A stretch of DNA of 25,707 nucleotides, taken from a virus. Location of the stretch: positions 1 through 25,707 of the IMG/VR virus record IMGVR_UViG_3300041402_000160. The stretch is one strand, 5' to 3'. Position 1 is the stretch's first letter, and the number at the start of each line of letters is the position of its first letter. Of this stretch, positions 7,778-16,412 are shown piece by piece. The notes beneath the pieces were generated by a model, which had not been told where the DNA came from, ran no database searches, and worked only from the letters and a program-made list of their open reading frames with translations. Both the position numbers and the translations under genes were made by a program.

Positions 7778-10306
7778 TCAGCCCCACACATTCAGTTTGA
7801 TGATATCTTTTTTCGGATCAGGATCAAATCCAATCACGATGAAATTCTTTCCCTCCTCAAGCATGAATCGAGGGTGCGTAACATTCACACCGGCCCCTAA
7901 GTCTAGCGACTCGACCGCACTGCGATAGGGGATCGAAAATGAGTACTGGTCACGCTTGACTCCTCGCAAGGCTTGGAACCTTTCTACTGCTTCCTGAGCA
8001 TCGCCCAAGTTCAGTTGGAGTATCGTGAAGATCTGCTGCCGAGTCAGGAGATGATCAATTTGAAGATTGGTGTTGTTCACGATGGCTTCAAAGTGACTCA
8101 CGGAGAGGTCTGCCCTCCGAACATCGGACACGGAGCCGGCAAGATCAGCGCCGGTCTGGACGGTATAGTTGCGGCAGTATCGGACCTTGAATTGCCATGG
8201 CGGTATGCCTCTCCCCGGATCCTTGGTCAGGACTCTCTGAAGGTAGCCACCACGAACCATATCGTTGGGAGTGAAGTCTTGGACGATGGGTATGATATCA
8301 GGATTGAGAAGCTGTTGGATTCTGAAGATCCCCAAGGCATCAATTCCCCACCAACCTCCAACGCTCTCTGCTAGCAAATTCAGGATCTGAGACTTCATCA
8401 ACTCCGAGGACCCTGTCCAGAATCCGAGTTCATCAGGGATTGCGGAATCCAGCTTGATCAAGTCCTGCTGGTCGATGTCAAACTCCGTCAGAAGATCACC
8501 CCTTGTCACGACATTTGTGAACAGTGCCGCAGCCGTCCTATCTGCCACAGTAGCTCCTTGCGTAGCATCGCAAGTTATCTGTCCAAAGGGAGGAGACCCA
8601 AGCCGGAAATATCCACCGCCCAAGAAGTGTCGATATGTCCCAGGAGCAGGGATGTTCGAGTCAAGCAACATCTGGGCCTCAGTCGTGTATGGAAGATCAT
8701 CGGCACCGACCACGCTGGCGATCTTTCCGTCAAAGCCGCAAGTGAGGACCGGCTGTCTGCTTCCCACAGGGACAACCACGCCCTCAACTCGACTCGACCC
8801 AAAGCCAGCATCGTGGATCTCCCAAGATCCCTCCCGTCCACTCATTGAAGATAGGACGCCATTCTCAGATCCAGGAATGTTCCCTGCCGCCATGATCCAT
8901 CTTCCCATGACGTCAGAGTAATCAAGCCCAAAGGATTCTGTGGCTATGGACAATTGGGGAGTCCAAGTGACCCCATCCGGAGAGGTGGTGATGATGACCT
9001 GGTCAGTACCTCCGCCAGTGTCCCTCCCGGCAGCGATGAATTGGCCATTACCAAACCCCAACGAGATCAGCTGGATGGAATCTTCCAGCCCAGCCTCCCG
9101 TTCTGTCCATGAGATCCCATTTGGTGAAGTAGCAATCTTGAAGCTGTCGCTGCCGCTTCCCCTGATGAAGGCAAACAGGTTCCTCCCAAACACTACCTCG
9201 AACAGATTGGATGTCAACGGACCTGAGGCAGTCTGAAGGACCCATGTAACTCCATCGGAGGAAGTCTGGACTTGGTTGACAGATCCGACCGCCACCCAAA
9301 TTCCTGATCCAAATACAATTCCAAAAATCTCGGAGCCGATGGTGAATGCGCTTGTCCGGACTGTCCATGTGATTCCATCCGGAGAGGTCGAGATGGTATT
9401 GCTCTGTCCCACCGCCACGAACAATCCAGTATCAGGACTGTAGGCAACGTTCTTGATATCATCACCTCCACCAAATCCGCTGACCCGAGAAGTCCAAGTG
9501 GACCCGCCATCATCGGAAGTCAGGATCACCCCGGCCTCCCCGACAACGACATATATTCCTCCGCCAAGAGGCCCAAGAACACCTACGCCACCAAAGGTCC
9601 CCTGCCCGATTGTCGTGGCGACTCCGGAGGTCTCCTGTTGCCAGAGGTTGGGCGTCCTGGAGAGAGGTATCCCAGCATCATAGACTTCATCCAAGCTCTC
9701 AAATTCCCCATCATTGACTTGGTAGATGAGCTTGGAGGTATTGACTATTGGAACGGAGATATTCTTCACACGACCAAGGAGAAGTGGCTTGGGCTTTCCT
9801 TGGAGATCAGACACCCCCTCCAAACCATCAGGAAGGCTATTCATGCCGGTGTACTTAGTGTCTTGGAAATTCAGATCAACTTCTGTTTGGCGATCCTTGA
9901 TCTTGATGGTAAACTTGGTGCGAGTCAGAGCAACCTGATCCATCGTGGCAACGAGCCTCTTGGCAAACCTCCCTCCCTGTCCAGTCTCACCTCGATACTG
10001 AGTGATCCTCCGGCCATCGAATGAGAAGTCAGAGAGGAAGTCCAAGCCCCCATCTTCATTGGTCAAGACCAGGTCACCAAAGCCCACTTCGCTTGGCCCA
10101 AAGGTCCGGCCTGGTGAGGTGATGCTCCTCCGGATCCGGCAAGGGTTGACGACTCGTGGATCAAAGAATTCATTTGCCGGCTTATCATCAGGAGTCGATA
10201 CCAACGCCACGTTTGAAAATCTCAAGGTCTTGTCAACGCCGGCAATGGTGTCATAGGCTTCCACGACCACTAGCCAAATGGTCTCACCCTTTGTGCGCCT
10301 AGTCAT
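7778..10306 (-). CDS. Tail hub protein with inserted Asp-box beta-propeller
   Basis: This gene encodes 842 residues; ATG 10304-10306 overlaps the previous stop (ATGA). The N-terminal part (about 1-215) and C-terminal part (about 540-842) look like one phage tail hub chain: LLLGRVKNISVPIVNTSKLI and VYDAGIPLS before the break, then YFRLGSPPFGQITCDATQG after it. Between them, residues about 225-535 hold six Asp-box-like motifs: SDDGGSTW (264-271), SPDGITW (308-314), SSDGVTW (349-355), SPNGISW (394-400), SPDGVTW (442-448) and a degenerate SGREGSW (489-495). Each is preceded by strands such as GLFVAVG, which is typical of sialidase-type (BNR) propellers. The hub closes the tail tube; the propeller would project from it and could bind host glycan. 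No sialidase catalytic set is evident, so binding rather than cleavage is more likely. Confidence 0.8.
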   Translation of the reverse strand: MTRRTKGETIWLVVVEAYDTIAGVDKTLRFSNVALVSTPDDKPANEFFDPRVVNPCRIRRSITSPGRTFGPSEVGFGDLVLTNEDGGLDFLSDFSFDGRRITQYRGETGQGGRFAKRLVATMDQVALTRTKFTIKIKDRQTEVDLNFQDTKYTGMNSLPDGLEGVSDLQGKPKPLLLGRVKNISVPIVNTSKLIYQVNDGEFESLDEVYDAGIPLSRTPNLWQQETSGVATTIGQGTFGGVGVLGPLGGGIYVVVGEAGVILTSDDGGSTWTSRVSGFGGGDDIKNVAYSPDTGLFVAVGQSNTISTSPDGITWTVRTSAFTIGSEIFGIVFGSGIWVAVGSVNQVQTSSDGVTWVLQTASGPLTSNLFEVVFGRNLFAFIRGSGSDSFKIATSPNGISWTEREAGLEDSIQLISLGFGNGQFIAAGRDTGGGTDQVIITTSPDGVTWTPQLSIATESFGLDYSDVMGRWIMAAGNIPGSENGVLSSMSGREGSWEIHDAGFGSSRVEGVVVPVGSRQPVLTCGFDGKIASVVGADDLPYTTEAQMLLDSNIPAPGTYRHFLGGGYFRLGSPPFGQITCDATQGATVADRTAAALFTNVVTRGDLLTEFDIDQQDLIKLDSAIPDELGFWTGSSELMKSQILNLLAESVGGWWGIDALGIFRIQQLLNPDIIPIVQDFTPNDMVRGGYLQRVLTKDPGRGIPPWQFKVRYCRNYTVQTGADLAGSVSDVRRADLSVSHFEAIVNNTNLQIDHLLTRQQIFTILQLNLGDAQEAVERFQALRGVKRDQYSFSIPYRSAVESLDLGAGVNVTHPRFMLEEGKNFIVIGFDPDPKKDIIKLNVWG
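8702..9634 (-). repeat. Asp-box propeller repeats within the hub gene
   Basis: Residues about 225-535 of the hub consist of six blade-like repeats of roughly 40-48 residues, each carrying an S-x-(D/N)-G-x-x-W type Asp-box (the last one degenerate). The flanking hub sequence resumes immediately on both sides. Confidence 0.75.
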
Positions 10307-10956
10307 TCTGGAATCTCAACGTCAAGCACATCGACTCCTGCCGGTCTCGGTGGCCGCTCTCTCGCAAACAATTCAGCGGTGAGACTCAGGCCTCCCAGGA
10401 CTATCCTCCCGGCACTCAAATCTGTCCGGGATCCGAATGGACTCGTGATCAATTGGTTGGGAGTCATATCAATGTCATCGGAGGAGAGACCCGTGGATGA
10501 CATCGTACAAATTATGTAGACTCGATCTGCTCCACCCGGAGAGGGCACAGCGACGGTATTCACGATCATGGTCTTGACGCCAGAGGACATCAGGATTGGG
10601 GAGCCTCCCAATTGCGTGATGCCCATTAGCTGCTGGTTGGCTCCCGTATTGTCCAGCCGACAGATCTGGGTGCTCTCCCATTTCAGTCCCGCATTTCCAT
10701 TCACGGAATTGACGCGAATCGCCCAGTTGCCGGCAGTCCAGATAACGTCATTGGCAGGAACAATTTCAAAATAGAGGCACCGCTGATCCTGGAAGGTCGA
10801 GCCATTCCCCATCACATCGAGTCCGACTCCAGGAGTGCCGCCAAACACGGCTCGATAGTTTTGGGACAAGGATGAGTTGCCGCCAGGGATCGAGTTACAC
10901 GCAGCCACCTCTCCGGTGAGTGTGGCGGTATCCTCTTGCTGGTATGCGATCCCCAT
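10303..10956 (-). CDS. Beta-rich tail structural protein (217 aa)
   Basis: ATG 10954-10956 overlaps the stop of the 59-codon gene (TGATG), and the stop overlaps the hub start. The product has a beta-sandwich flavour with the motif WTAGNWAIRVNSVNGNAGLK followed by WESTQICRL, a pattern I associate with phage structural proteins of unknown role. There is no signal peptide or membrane segment. The C-terminus is polar and proline-rich (ARERPPRPAGVDV). It lies between the tape measure region and the hub, where distal-tail and tip proteins are normally encoded, so it is probably a virion component. No exact function is claimed. Confidence 0.68.
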   Translation of the reverse strand: MGIAYQQEDTATLTGEVAACNSIPGGNSSLSQNYRAVFGGTPGVGLDVMGNGSTFQDQRCLYFEIVPANDVIWTAGNWAIRVNSVNGNAGLKWESTQICRLDNTGANQQLMGITQLGGSPILMSSGVKTMIVNTVAVPSPGGADRVYIICTMSSTGLSSDDIDMTPNQLITSPFGSRTDLSAGRIVLGGLSLTAELFARERPPRPAGVDVLDVEIPE

Positions 10957-11135
10957 CAGCTCACCCCTATCTTACCAGTTTCCAAAACGACCTTGGTATG
11001 GGCAGCATCGCATACCCGGCAAATGTACACACGGAACTCGCGTTGGCCCGTGGGCATCCTTGTGATGTTTCTCTTCAGCCGGCAGCAGGGCCTTGGGGCA
11101 TTCGGAATCACCGACAATTCATGAGGCTGAATCAT
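10956..11135 (-). CDS. Small Cys-rich protein, possible zinc ribbon (59 aa)
   Basis: This short gene fills the gap exactly: its ATG (11133-11135) overlaps the upstream TGA and its own TGA (10956-10958) overlaps the next ATG. The product has a Cys pair at 17-18 (PRPCCRL) and a C-x2-C pair at 39-42 (YICRVCDAAH), with a His at 46. This is compatible with a small zinc-binding ribbon. The region between is basic (KRN, QREFRVY). The doubly overlapping junctions are strong evidence that it is translated. Its role is unknown; small Cys-rich proteins occur among phage tail genes as assembly factors or virion parts, but this is inference. Confidence 0.65.
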   Translation of the reverse strand: MIQPHELSVIPNAPRPCCRLKRNITRMPTGQREFRVYICRVCDAAHTKVVLETGKIGVS

Positions 11136-11590
11136 ACTATGCTTTTGATCTCCAACATGGCTCCGTCCTGTCCAACTGCCGCTCCGTTGAATAGGATCTC
11201 ATGAGTAGTTCCATCAGGGATTGTGATATGGTCTCCATGGTCCCAATGGCAGACCAAAGGATCCACCTTGACGGCTGTCTCAAAATTGAAGAGCAAGATG
11301 TTCCGCCATGGACCGATGTCCCCTCCGGCCGCAGTGAGCAAAATCGACTCACCAAACATCGTGTAGACCTTCCCCACATTGGAAAAGGTATTCTGCGTAT
11401 CAATGGATCCAGAATAGCCATTCCCGAATGCAATTTCAGGAATGTCGGCCTTGAGTTCGTCAGTGCTCCGATCCCCTGAGCCAATGAATTGATTGCTGAG
11501 ATAAATATGGAAGTCATGGTCGCTATGATTGTTGACTTTATCACGCATCGAGTCCGTAGTCCAAACGTCAAATCTTCTGAAGAGAGCCAT
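11132..11590 (-). CDS. Tail protein, paralogue of the neighbouring 152-aa gene
   Basis: This gene encodes 152 residues; ATG 11588-11590 overlaps the upstream TGA (TGATG). A longer frame from 11647 exists but would overlap the upstream gene extensively. The protein aligns along its length with the product of 11590-12048: IAFGNGYSG against IGFGFGYDG, KVYTMFGESILLTAAGGDIG against PIYTLHGGTDIVVVAKGGTI, and LVCHWDHGDHITIPDG against LLCYWSLGETINILDG. Both are 152 residues, so this is a tandem gene duplication with strong divergence. It is beta-rich and directly downstream of the tape measure gene, a position for tail-tip proteins. Two related rings or a hetero-oligomer at the tip is one plausible arrangement. 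Confidence 0.7.
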   Translation of the reverse strand: MALFRRFDVWTTDSMRDKVNNHSDHDFHIYLSNQFIGSGDRSTDELKADIPEIAFGNGYSGSIDTQNTFSNVGKVYTMFGESILLTAAGGDIGPWRNILLFNFETAVKVDPLVCHWDHGDHITIPDGTTHEILFNGAAVGQDGAMLEIKSIV

Positions 11591-12048
11591 CAGAATATAC
11601 TCAATGTGGCAGGATTGAAAGGAGCACCTGCGGGGAATCCTTGCCAAAGAATCTCAAACGACCCACCATCGAGAATATTGATTGTCTCTCCCAAGGACCA
11701 ATAGCAAAGCAGCCTCTCTTCCAGGCCAAACACCAGGTCATTATTCTGAAGGATCAGATGCGCGAATGGGCCTATGGTTCCTCCCTTGGCGACAACTACA
11801 ATATCAGTACCACCGTGGAGTGTATAGATCGGTCCTGCGAGTGACTCAAATTGATCAATGGATATTGGGCCATCGTATCCAAAGCCAAAGCCAATCTCCT
11901 GAACATCGCCATGATCTACATCCGCTGACTCGATGGGCGTTCTATTGCTGAAGACAAGAGCAAGATCGTCATTTGTATGGTCAATGAATCCTGACGACGC
12001 ATCGAAGTGCCAGATGTCGTAGGAATGGAAGGGGAGAAGGCCCGCCAT
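11590..12048 (-). CDS. Tail protein, first of two paralogues after the tape measure
   Basis: This gene encodes 152 residues; ATG 12046-12048 overlaps the tape measure stop (TGATG), which suggests translational coupling. The N-terminus (MAGLLPFHSYDIWHFDAS) differs from that of the paralogue, while the middle and C-terminal beta-rich parts match it (GFGYDG, the GPIYTLHGG block, LLCYWSLG, FEILWQG). The phage family resembles proteins found near tail tips that carry an E-(I/L)-x-x-G-x-GY-type motif, seen here as QEIGFGFGYDG. The function is unassigned. A structural tip role is inferred from gene order. Confidence 0.7.
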   Translation of the reverse strand: MAGLLPFHSYDIWHFDASSGFIDHTNDDLALVFSNRTPIESADVDHGDVQEIGFGFGYDGPISIDQFESLAGPIYTLHGGTDIVVVAKGGTIGPFAHLILQNNDLVFGLEERLLCYWSLGETINILDGGSFEILWQGFPAGAPFNPATLSIF

Positions 12049-15000
12049 CAGACAAGAACCTCCCCACCACGAGCCACTTCATCGGTCAGGCCCTCGGTGG
12101 CCGCAACCCCAGCGGCAGAATTTATCTCCTCCTGTCCAAAGCCCTCCCGGAGGATCCTGTTTGTCTCCTGGGTCTCCGCAAGAGCCTCAGTGATCTTCTG
12201 GAGGCTCGACTCTTGAGCCTTGACCCCTCTCTCCTCAACGGTCATCGCTTCACCAAACTGAGCCACAACCTCATCGACCGTTGCGGAGACCACAGAGAAG
12301 TCACGTTGGAAGCCAGAGCCGGAAGCATTAACTTGACGGGAGACTTCCAGCAACCTCCGGCCCAACTCTGGAAGCTGAGCTTGAGCGGCAGCGTCACCGG
12401 CCAGTGCGGCTCTCCGAGCATCCTCAAATTGTCTACGCGCCACATCGAGTTGCTGGACCGGAGCCACGGCTGTATTGGATCCGAATGTAAGCTCATCTTG
12501 GAAGTCCATCAGAGTCCCGAGGAGTTGATCCACTGAGCCGTCCACATTCATTATGGCGTTGGCCAATTCCTGATCGAGCACCCGAGCCAACCGGCTAAAT
12601 TCATTCTCTGTAATGACCCCTTGATCCACCAACGCTCTTGCCGCCTGAAGCTCCTTTTCTTGCTGTCTGGTAAGTTGTGCGGAGAGAGCAGCCGCGTCAT
12701 CCCCACGGAGCGAAGCCTCACGTGACGCCAAGTCAGCATTGAAGTCCTTGGACAGTTCCCGCTGCTGTCTCCGGAACTCTCTGATGGCCAGGGTCGATGC
12801 TTGGATGACGCTCTCCAATTCCCGGAACTCTTTTGAGTTATCCTTGAACGCAGACTGAGCCTCCCGGAGGCCCGCCACAAATTGATCCAGATCAGTCTCG
12901 GCATTGATGAAGACGTCACGATCAAACTTGCCCCGGAGGAATGGGCTGTTGTTGATTATGTCAGCCTGTTCCTGGGTAAAGATGACAGACTTGTCGAATG
13001 CTTCTTCAAAGCCCTCCACCATCTCAAGCAGCTGTCCTCTTACAGCATCCGCAGGGTCTGCGATCCCACTCGACAGATTCTTGAACGACTGGATGAATTT
13101 GTCCACCGTCAGGGCAAAGGCTTCTTGCGCCTCCCTCTCCTCACCGCCTCCACCGAACAGGCCTCCAATGGCGCCACCGATAGCTCCACCAATGGCTCCT
13201 CCGACCGGCCCTCCAATTGCGAAGCCAGCGGCTCCTCCGATCCCTCCACCAATCTGGCTACCCAACCCTCCACCGCCCACGGCTCCACCGATGGCGACTC
13301 CAAACGCTGCCCCTCCAAGAAGCTGTTGGCCTCGCGTCAGTTCTCCTCCCTCTGATATGGTTTTGATCAAGTCATCGAAGCCCAATTTGTCAGCGGTGAA
13401 GGCAGCGGCAATCTCCGTCGCCAGACTGGAGAAGATGCCGAGGATCTCAGAGGCCATATCCTCAAATCCAGAGAGGCCATTTTCAATGATGCTATCGAAG
13501 CCACTTGCGAAGGCACCCTGGATCTGACGCAGAGCCTCGGCATATAGTTCTGGGAGCCTCCGGCCCTTTTCAAATTCTCGATTGGCTCCGACCAACGCTG
13601 CCCGGAGATCAAACATCTCATTGGTCGCAGCGTTCAAGGCAACCAGTTGGTCTCCCGAGGCACGCTTGGAGTTTTGTAGAAGTGCTGCGTTGCGGGCAAG
13701 CTCCACGTTGAGCTTGGCCAGGGCGTCTCCTCCGGCCTCGGTGGCCTCATTGATCAGCCGCTGACGCTCCACTTGGTTACTAGCATCAGCGACCAACGTG
13801 CGCTCAGCCTCCGCTTGGGTTAGCTCGATTGTCCTCTGGCGCTCATCGAACAGAGCGTTGGTATGGGCTTGGGCAGCAGCGAGCGCTTGGCCGGTGAACG
13901 CTTCCTCATCAGACGCCAGTGCTGCGGTCCTCGCAAGCTCCACGTTGAGCCTTGCTTGCGCAATCGTGCTTTCGCCAATGGCAGCATTCCTTGCGCGGAT
14001 GGAGGCCAGTTCCCTTTCTCGACCGGACTCCAGTTGCCCTTGTTCCCTGGCCTCGTTGAGTTCAATCTGTCTGAGCTTCTGATCAAATATGGCCTGGGTC
14101 ACGAGGGTCAGCGCAGCCAAATTCTCAAGCTCTGCGTTGGTGGCGATATCCAGCAAGGTCTCCTGGCGATCAAACTCCAGGTTGATCCTATCGAGAACGA
14201 ATGCCGACTCACCAAAGGCATTGTTGAGGGCTGTGATCCTTTCTAGCTCTCTTTGGGCTGCTTCCTCAGCAGAGCCGACAAATTCAAGAGCACCTTCAAC
14301 TCCGGAAGCAGCCTCAACAGCGGCTCGCCTGGCATCAGCCTCAGCCTCGGCAGCGGCACGGCTCTGGATCTCCCTGGTGGTCTGCCGCAGGATGTTGAGG
14401 AATCGAGTGGCCCTGATCTCCTCCTCCTCAGTGATCGTCCCAGCAGATCGAGCCAACTGAGCCTCAGTGAGGAGCCGGATGGCTTGGGCCTGGGCTAGCT
14501 CCAGGTTGGCATCCGTCAAGACCTTGATGCGATCCGTGTCCTTCTGAATGATAGCCTCTTGTGCTTCCAACTCCTCCCTGGCTGCTCGGATGCTTCTCCT
14601 CCAGAGGAAGAAGCCAGCAGCGACGGCAGCGACTCCCGCAACCAGCAGGGCGGCAGGGCCAAGAAGGATGGCAACGTTGAGGAGTGCGGCTGAGGCAGTG
14701 GCCGCAGTAGTCGCTACAAATATGAGATTGGAAGCGAATGCGAACGCAGCAACGCTAGCAGCAATCATCCCCGGCACCAGGGCTCCGATCTTGAGGGCCA
14801 CGAGAGCTATCGCCAGCGTCAGCAGGACATCGACTACAAGGCCCGCATTCGCTGCGAGAGCTTCCAGGGCCGGCACCATGACCCGGAGGATACTCATACC
14901 AGCGCTGATCCCTACGTCAGCGAACACCTTCATTGCCGCCCCAGCCCGTTCCATCGGAGCTTGGAGTTGCTTCTCTGCTACCTCCTGAGTGATCCCTCCG

Positions 15001-15968
15001 GCATTACGCAGATCAGCCTCATAAGTCCGGAGTGCATCACTCGCTCCAATCAGCGGATTGATCACGCCTTGGATTCGAGCCATGAAGCCAAGAGTCTGGA
15101 GGGCAGCCACGCGCTGCTCATCGCTCAAATCCCCAAGCGCACCTTCCAAGTCTTCAACGATGTCGGCAAAGTTTCTGACGGCTCCTTCAGCATTGAAGAC
15201 TTCGATGTTCATTTTCTTATAGGCATCCTCATTATTGACGGCAGCGGCTGTCATGATTCGGAGGATCCGAGACAGAGCAGAACCGGCCACCTGACCCTTG
15301 ACTCCCTGGTCAGCGAACACGGCCAGTACCGCAGCACCTTCCTCGATGTCCTTGTTGAAGATTTTCAGGGCGGCTCCGGCCTCTGTCGTAATGGACGTTG
15401 CGAACTGTTCCACCGTTGCGTTGGCGATGGTGTTAGCCTTCACCAATACGTCCGTCACCCTGACTAGGTTCTCGATGTCCTGGGCCGTGTTGTTGGTCCG
15501 GAGACCAAGAGCGCTTTGGGCATCCGTCGCAAGGTCAGTAGCCAAAGCCATATCGAACATACCAGCCTTGGCGAATGTAGCGACCGGAACCAGAGCAGCC
15601 AGCGATTGCTCGGCATCGAGTCCGGCACTGGCCAGGAAGAAAAACGCCTCAGCAGCTTGGGTAGCTCCAAGGTTCATTTCAATCCCAACCTGGCGAGCCG
15701 ACTGAGCCAGCCGGTTGCGCATTACATCGTCAACATCTCCCATGATGGCGAGGGATCGAGTCATGGCGGTCGTGAAGTCTCCGGCCAACTTCGTGGCTGT
15801 CCGGAAGGCCACGAGCGCACCAATGGAGAGCCCAAGCCGGAGCATCGTCTTGGTGACGCTTGCGCCAGTCTTGCCAACGGTGGCCAGGGACGTGGTGACG
15901 CGAGCCGACTCAGCCCGCATTTGGCGACCGTCAAGAATCAGTCCCAGGGTTGCAATATCTACGCCCAT
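12048..15968 (-). CDS. Tail tape measure protein
   Basis: This gene encodes 1306 residues. Its ATG directly follows the chaperone stop, with AGGGGAG about five bases upstream. Residues about 75-310 match the TP901-type phage tail tape measure domain (FFFLASAGLDAEQSLAALVP, KGQVAGSALSRILRIMTAAA). Residues about 375-457 are strongly hydrophobic (VDVLLTLAIALVALKIGAL, ILLGPAALLVAGVAAVAAG) and would allow membrane insertion during DNA entry. A long helical region follows, containing three 80-residue-spaced repeats (571-800), then a Gly/Ala segment at 884-942. The protein sets tail length and is ejected with the DNA. With the usual 1.5 angstrom per residue rule, it predicts a tail of about 190-200 nm. 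It is the longest gene, directly after the two chaperone ORFs, as expected. Confidence 0.92.
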   Translation of the reverse strand: MGVDIATLGLILDGRQMRAESARVTTSLATVGKTGASVTKTMLRLGLSIGALVAFRTATKLAGDFTTAMTRSLAIMGDVDDVMRNRLAQSARQVGIEMNLGATQAAEAFFFLASAGLDAEQSLAALVPVATFAKAGMFDMALATDLATDAQSALGLRTNNTAQDIENLVRVTDVLVKANTIANATVEQFATSITTEAGAALKIFNKDIEEGAAVLAVFADQGVKGQVAGSALSRILRIMTAAAVNNEDAYKKMNIEVFNAEGAVRNFADIVEDLEGALGDLSDEQRVAALQTLGFMARIQGVINPLIGASDALRTYEADLRNAGGITQEVAEKQLQAPMERAGAAMKVFADVGISAGMSILRVMVPALEALAANAGLVVDVLLTLAIALVALKIGALVPGMIAASVAAFAFASNLIFVATTAATASAALLNVAILLGPAALLVAGVAAVAAGFFLWRRSIRAAREELEAQEAIIQKDTDRIKVLTDANLELAQAQAIRLLTEAQLARSAGTITEEEEIRATRFLNILRQTTREIQSRAAAEAEADARRAAVEAASGVEGALEFVGSAEEAAQRELERITALNNAFGESAFVLDRINLEFDRQETLLDIATNAELENLAALTLVTQAIFDQKLRQIELNEAREQGQLESGRERELASIRARNAAIGESTIAQARLNVELARTAALASDEEAFTGQALAAAQAHTNALFDERQRTIELTQAEAERTLVADASNQVERQRLINEATEAGGDALAKLNVELARNAALLQNSKRASGDQLVALNAATNEMFDLRAALVGANREFEKGRRLPELYAEALRQIQGAFASGFDSIIENGLSGFEDMASEILGIFSSLATEIAAAFTADKLGFDDLIKTISEGGELTRGQQLLGGAAFGVAIGGAVGGGGLGSQIGGGIGGAAGFAIGGPVGGAIGGAIGGAIGGLFGGGGEEREAQEAFALTVDKFIQSFKNLSSGIADPADAVRGQLLEMVEGFEEAFDKSVIFTQEQADIINNSPFLRGKFDRDVFINAETDLDQFVAGLREAQSAFKDNSKEFRELESVIQASTLAIREFRRQQRELSKDFNADLASREASLRGDDAAALSAQLTRQQEKELQAARALVDQGVITENEFSRLARVLDQELANAIMNVDGSVDQLLGTLMDFQDELTFGSNTAVAPVQQLDVARRQFEDARRAALAGDAAAQAQLPELGRRLLEVSRQVNASGSGFQRDFSVVSATVDEVVAQFGEAMTVEERGVKAQESSLQKITEALAETQETNRILREGFGQEEINSAAGVAATEGLTDEVARGGEVLV
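13569..14258 (-). repeat. Three 80-residue (240-base) repeats in the tape measure gene
   Basis: Residues 571-640, 651-720 and 731-800 align with exactly 80-residue spacing. Shared elements are ELERITALNNAFGES / ELASIRARNAAIGES / RQRLINEATEAGG; DRINLEF / ARLNVELAR / AKLNVELAR; and AIFDQKLRQIEL / ALFDERQRTIEL / EMFDLRAALVG. They are divergent but clear, and consistent with growth of the rod by unit duplication. Confidence 0.7.
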
Positions 15969-16307
15969 TTATCTCCCCTTGGAGGCTGGCCAATCAGATT
16001 GTCTTTCTTCAACCACCACATCCTCCGTATCAACCTCACCAGGGAACCGGGAGGCTGCGTCCATCGCAACCAATCCGCTCACCTCGTGAGGGTCAAGAGC
16101 CCTCCCGGTCAACTGGCACCAAGACATGATCTCGGTGTAGCCAATCGGATTCCAGCCACTCATGCCCATACCTCGGACCAAGGCCAACTCCTCAAAGTAT
16201 TCCAAGAGGTAATACAGGACCTCTGGCACCTCTGGGCCATCCAGTTGAGCAATGGACCAGAGGTGCCCCCGATCTGCCGCCTTCTGAAGATGCGTCCGGA
16301 CTGACAT
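15969..16307 (-). CDS. Tail assembly chaperone, downstream (T-like) ORF
   Basis: The frame encodes conserved-looking chaperone sequence: HLWSIAQLDGPEVPEVLYYL, then YFEELALVRGMGMSG, then IGYTEIMSWCQLTG and SGLVAMDAASRF. This is the style of the second tail-assembly-chaperone ORF located between tail tube and tape measure genes. If translated independently, the best start is ATG 16305-16307, with AAGGA about nine bases upstream; a TTG at 16334 is poorer. The same frame is open upstream to 16412 and overlaps the preceding ORF by 52 bases in the -1 frame. It may therefore be made mainly as a frameshift fusion, as lambda gpG-gpT is. The stop directly abuts the tape measure ATG. Confidence 0.78.
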   Translation of the reverse strand: MSVRTHLQKAADRGHLWSIAQLDGPEVPEVLYYLLEYFEELALVRGMGMSGWNPIGYTEIMSWCQLTGRALDPHEVSGLVAMDAASRFPGEVDTEDVVVEERQSDWPASKGR

Positions 16308-16360
16308 CCCATCAGTTCCTTCAGCCCTGTCCAAACGCGATTGATGGCGGACATGGTCGA

Positions 16361-16412
16361 TCAGTTGGAGGAGTTGGCCGGTGAAAAAGCCTCGTGGTCT
16401 TCCAAGGCTGCC
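16361..16412 (-). other. Candidate -1 programmed frameshift region between chaperone ORFs
   Basis: Between the last -1-frame stop (16413-16415) and the zero-frame stop (16361-16363) both frames are open. A run of five T (16384-16388) in the context GCT-TTT-TCA is the most slippery site: the P-site TTT can re-pair perfectly in the -1 frame. The A-site re-pairing (TCA to TTC) is imperfect, so the site is not a classical heptamer. The fusion would read ...EAF then FTGQLLQLIDHVRHQSR into the T-like ORF. Confidence 0.5.

Noticed and set aside
16160-16354. 64-codon ORF in the third minus frame inside the chaperone overlap
   Set aside because: It overlaps the conserved T-like chaperone frame throughout and has no recognisable content of its own.
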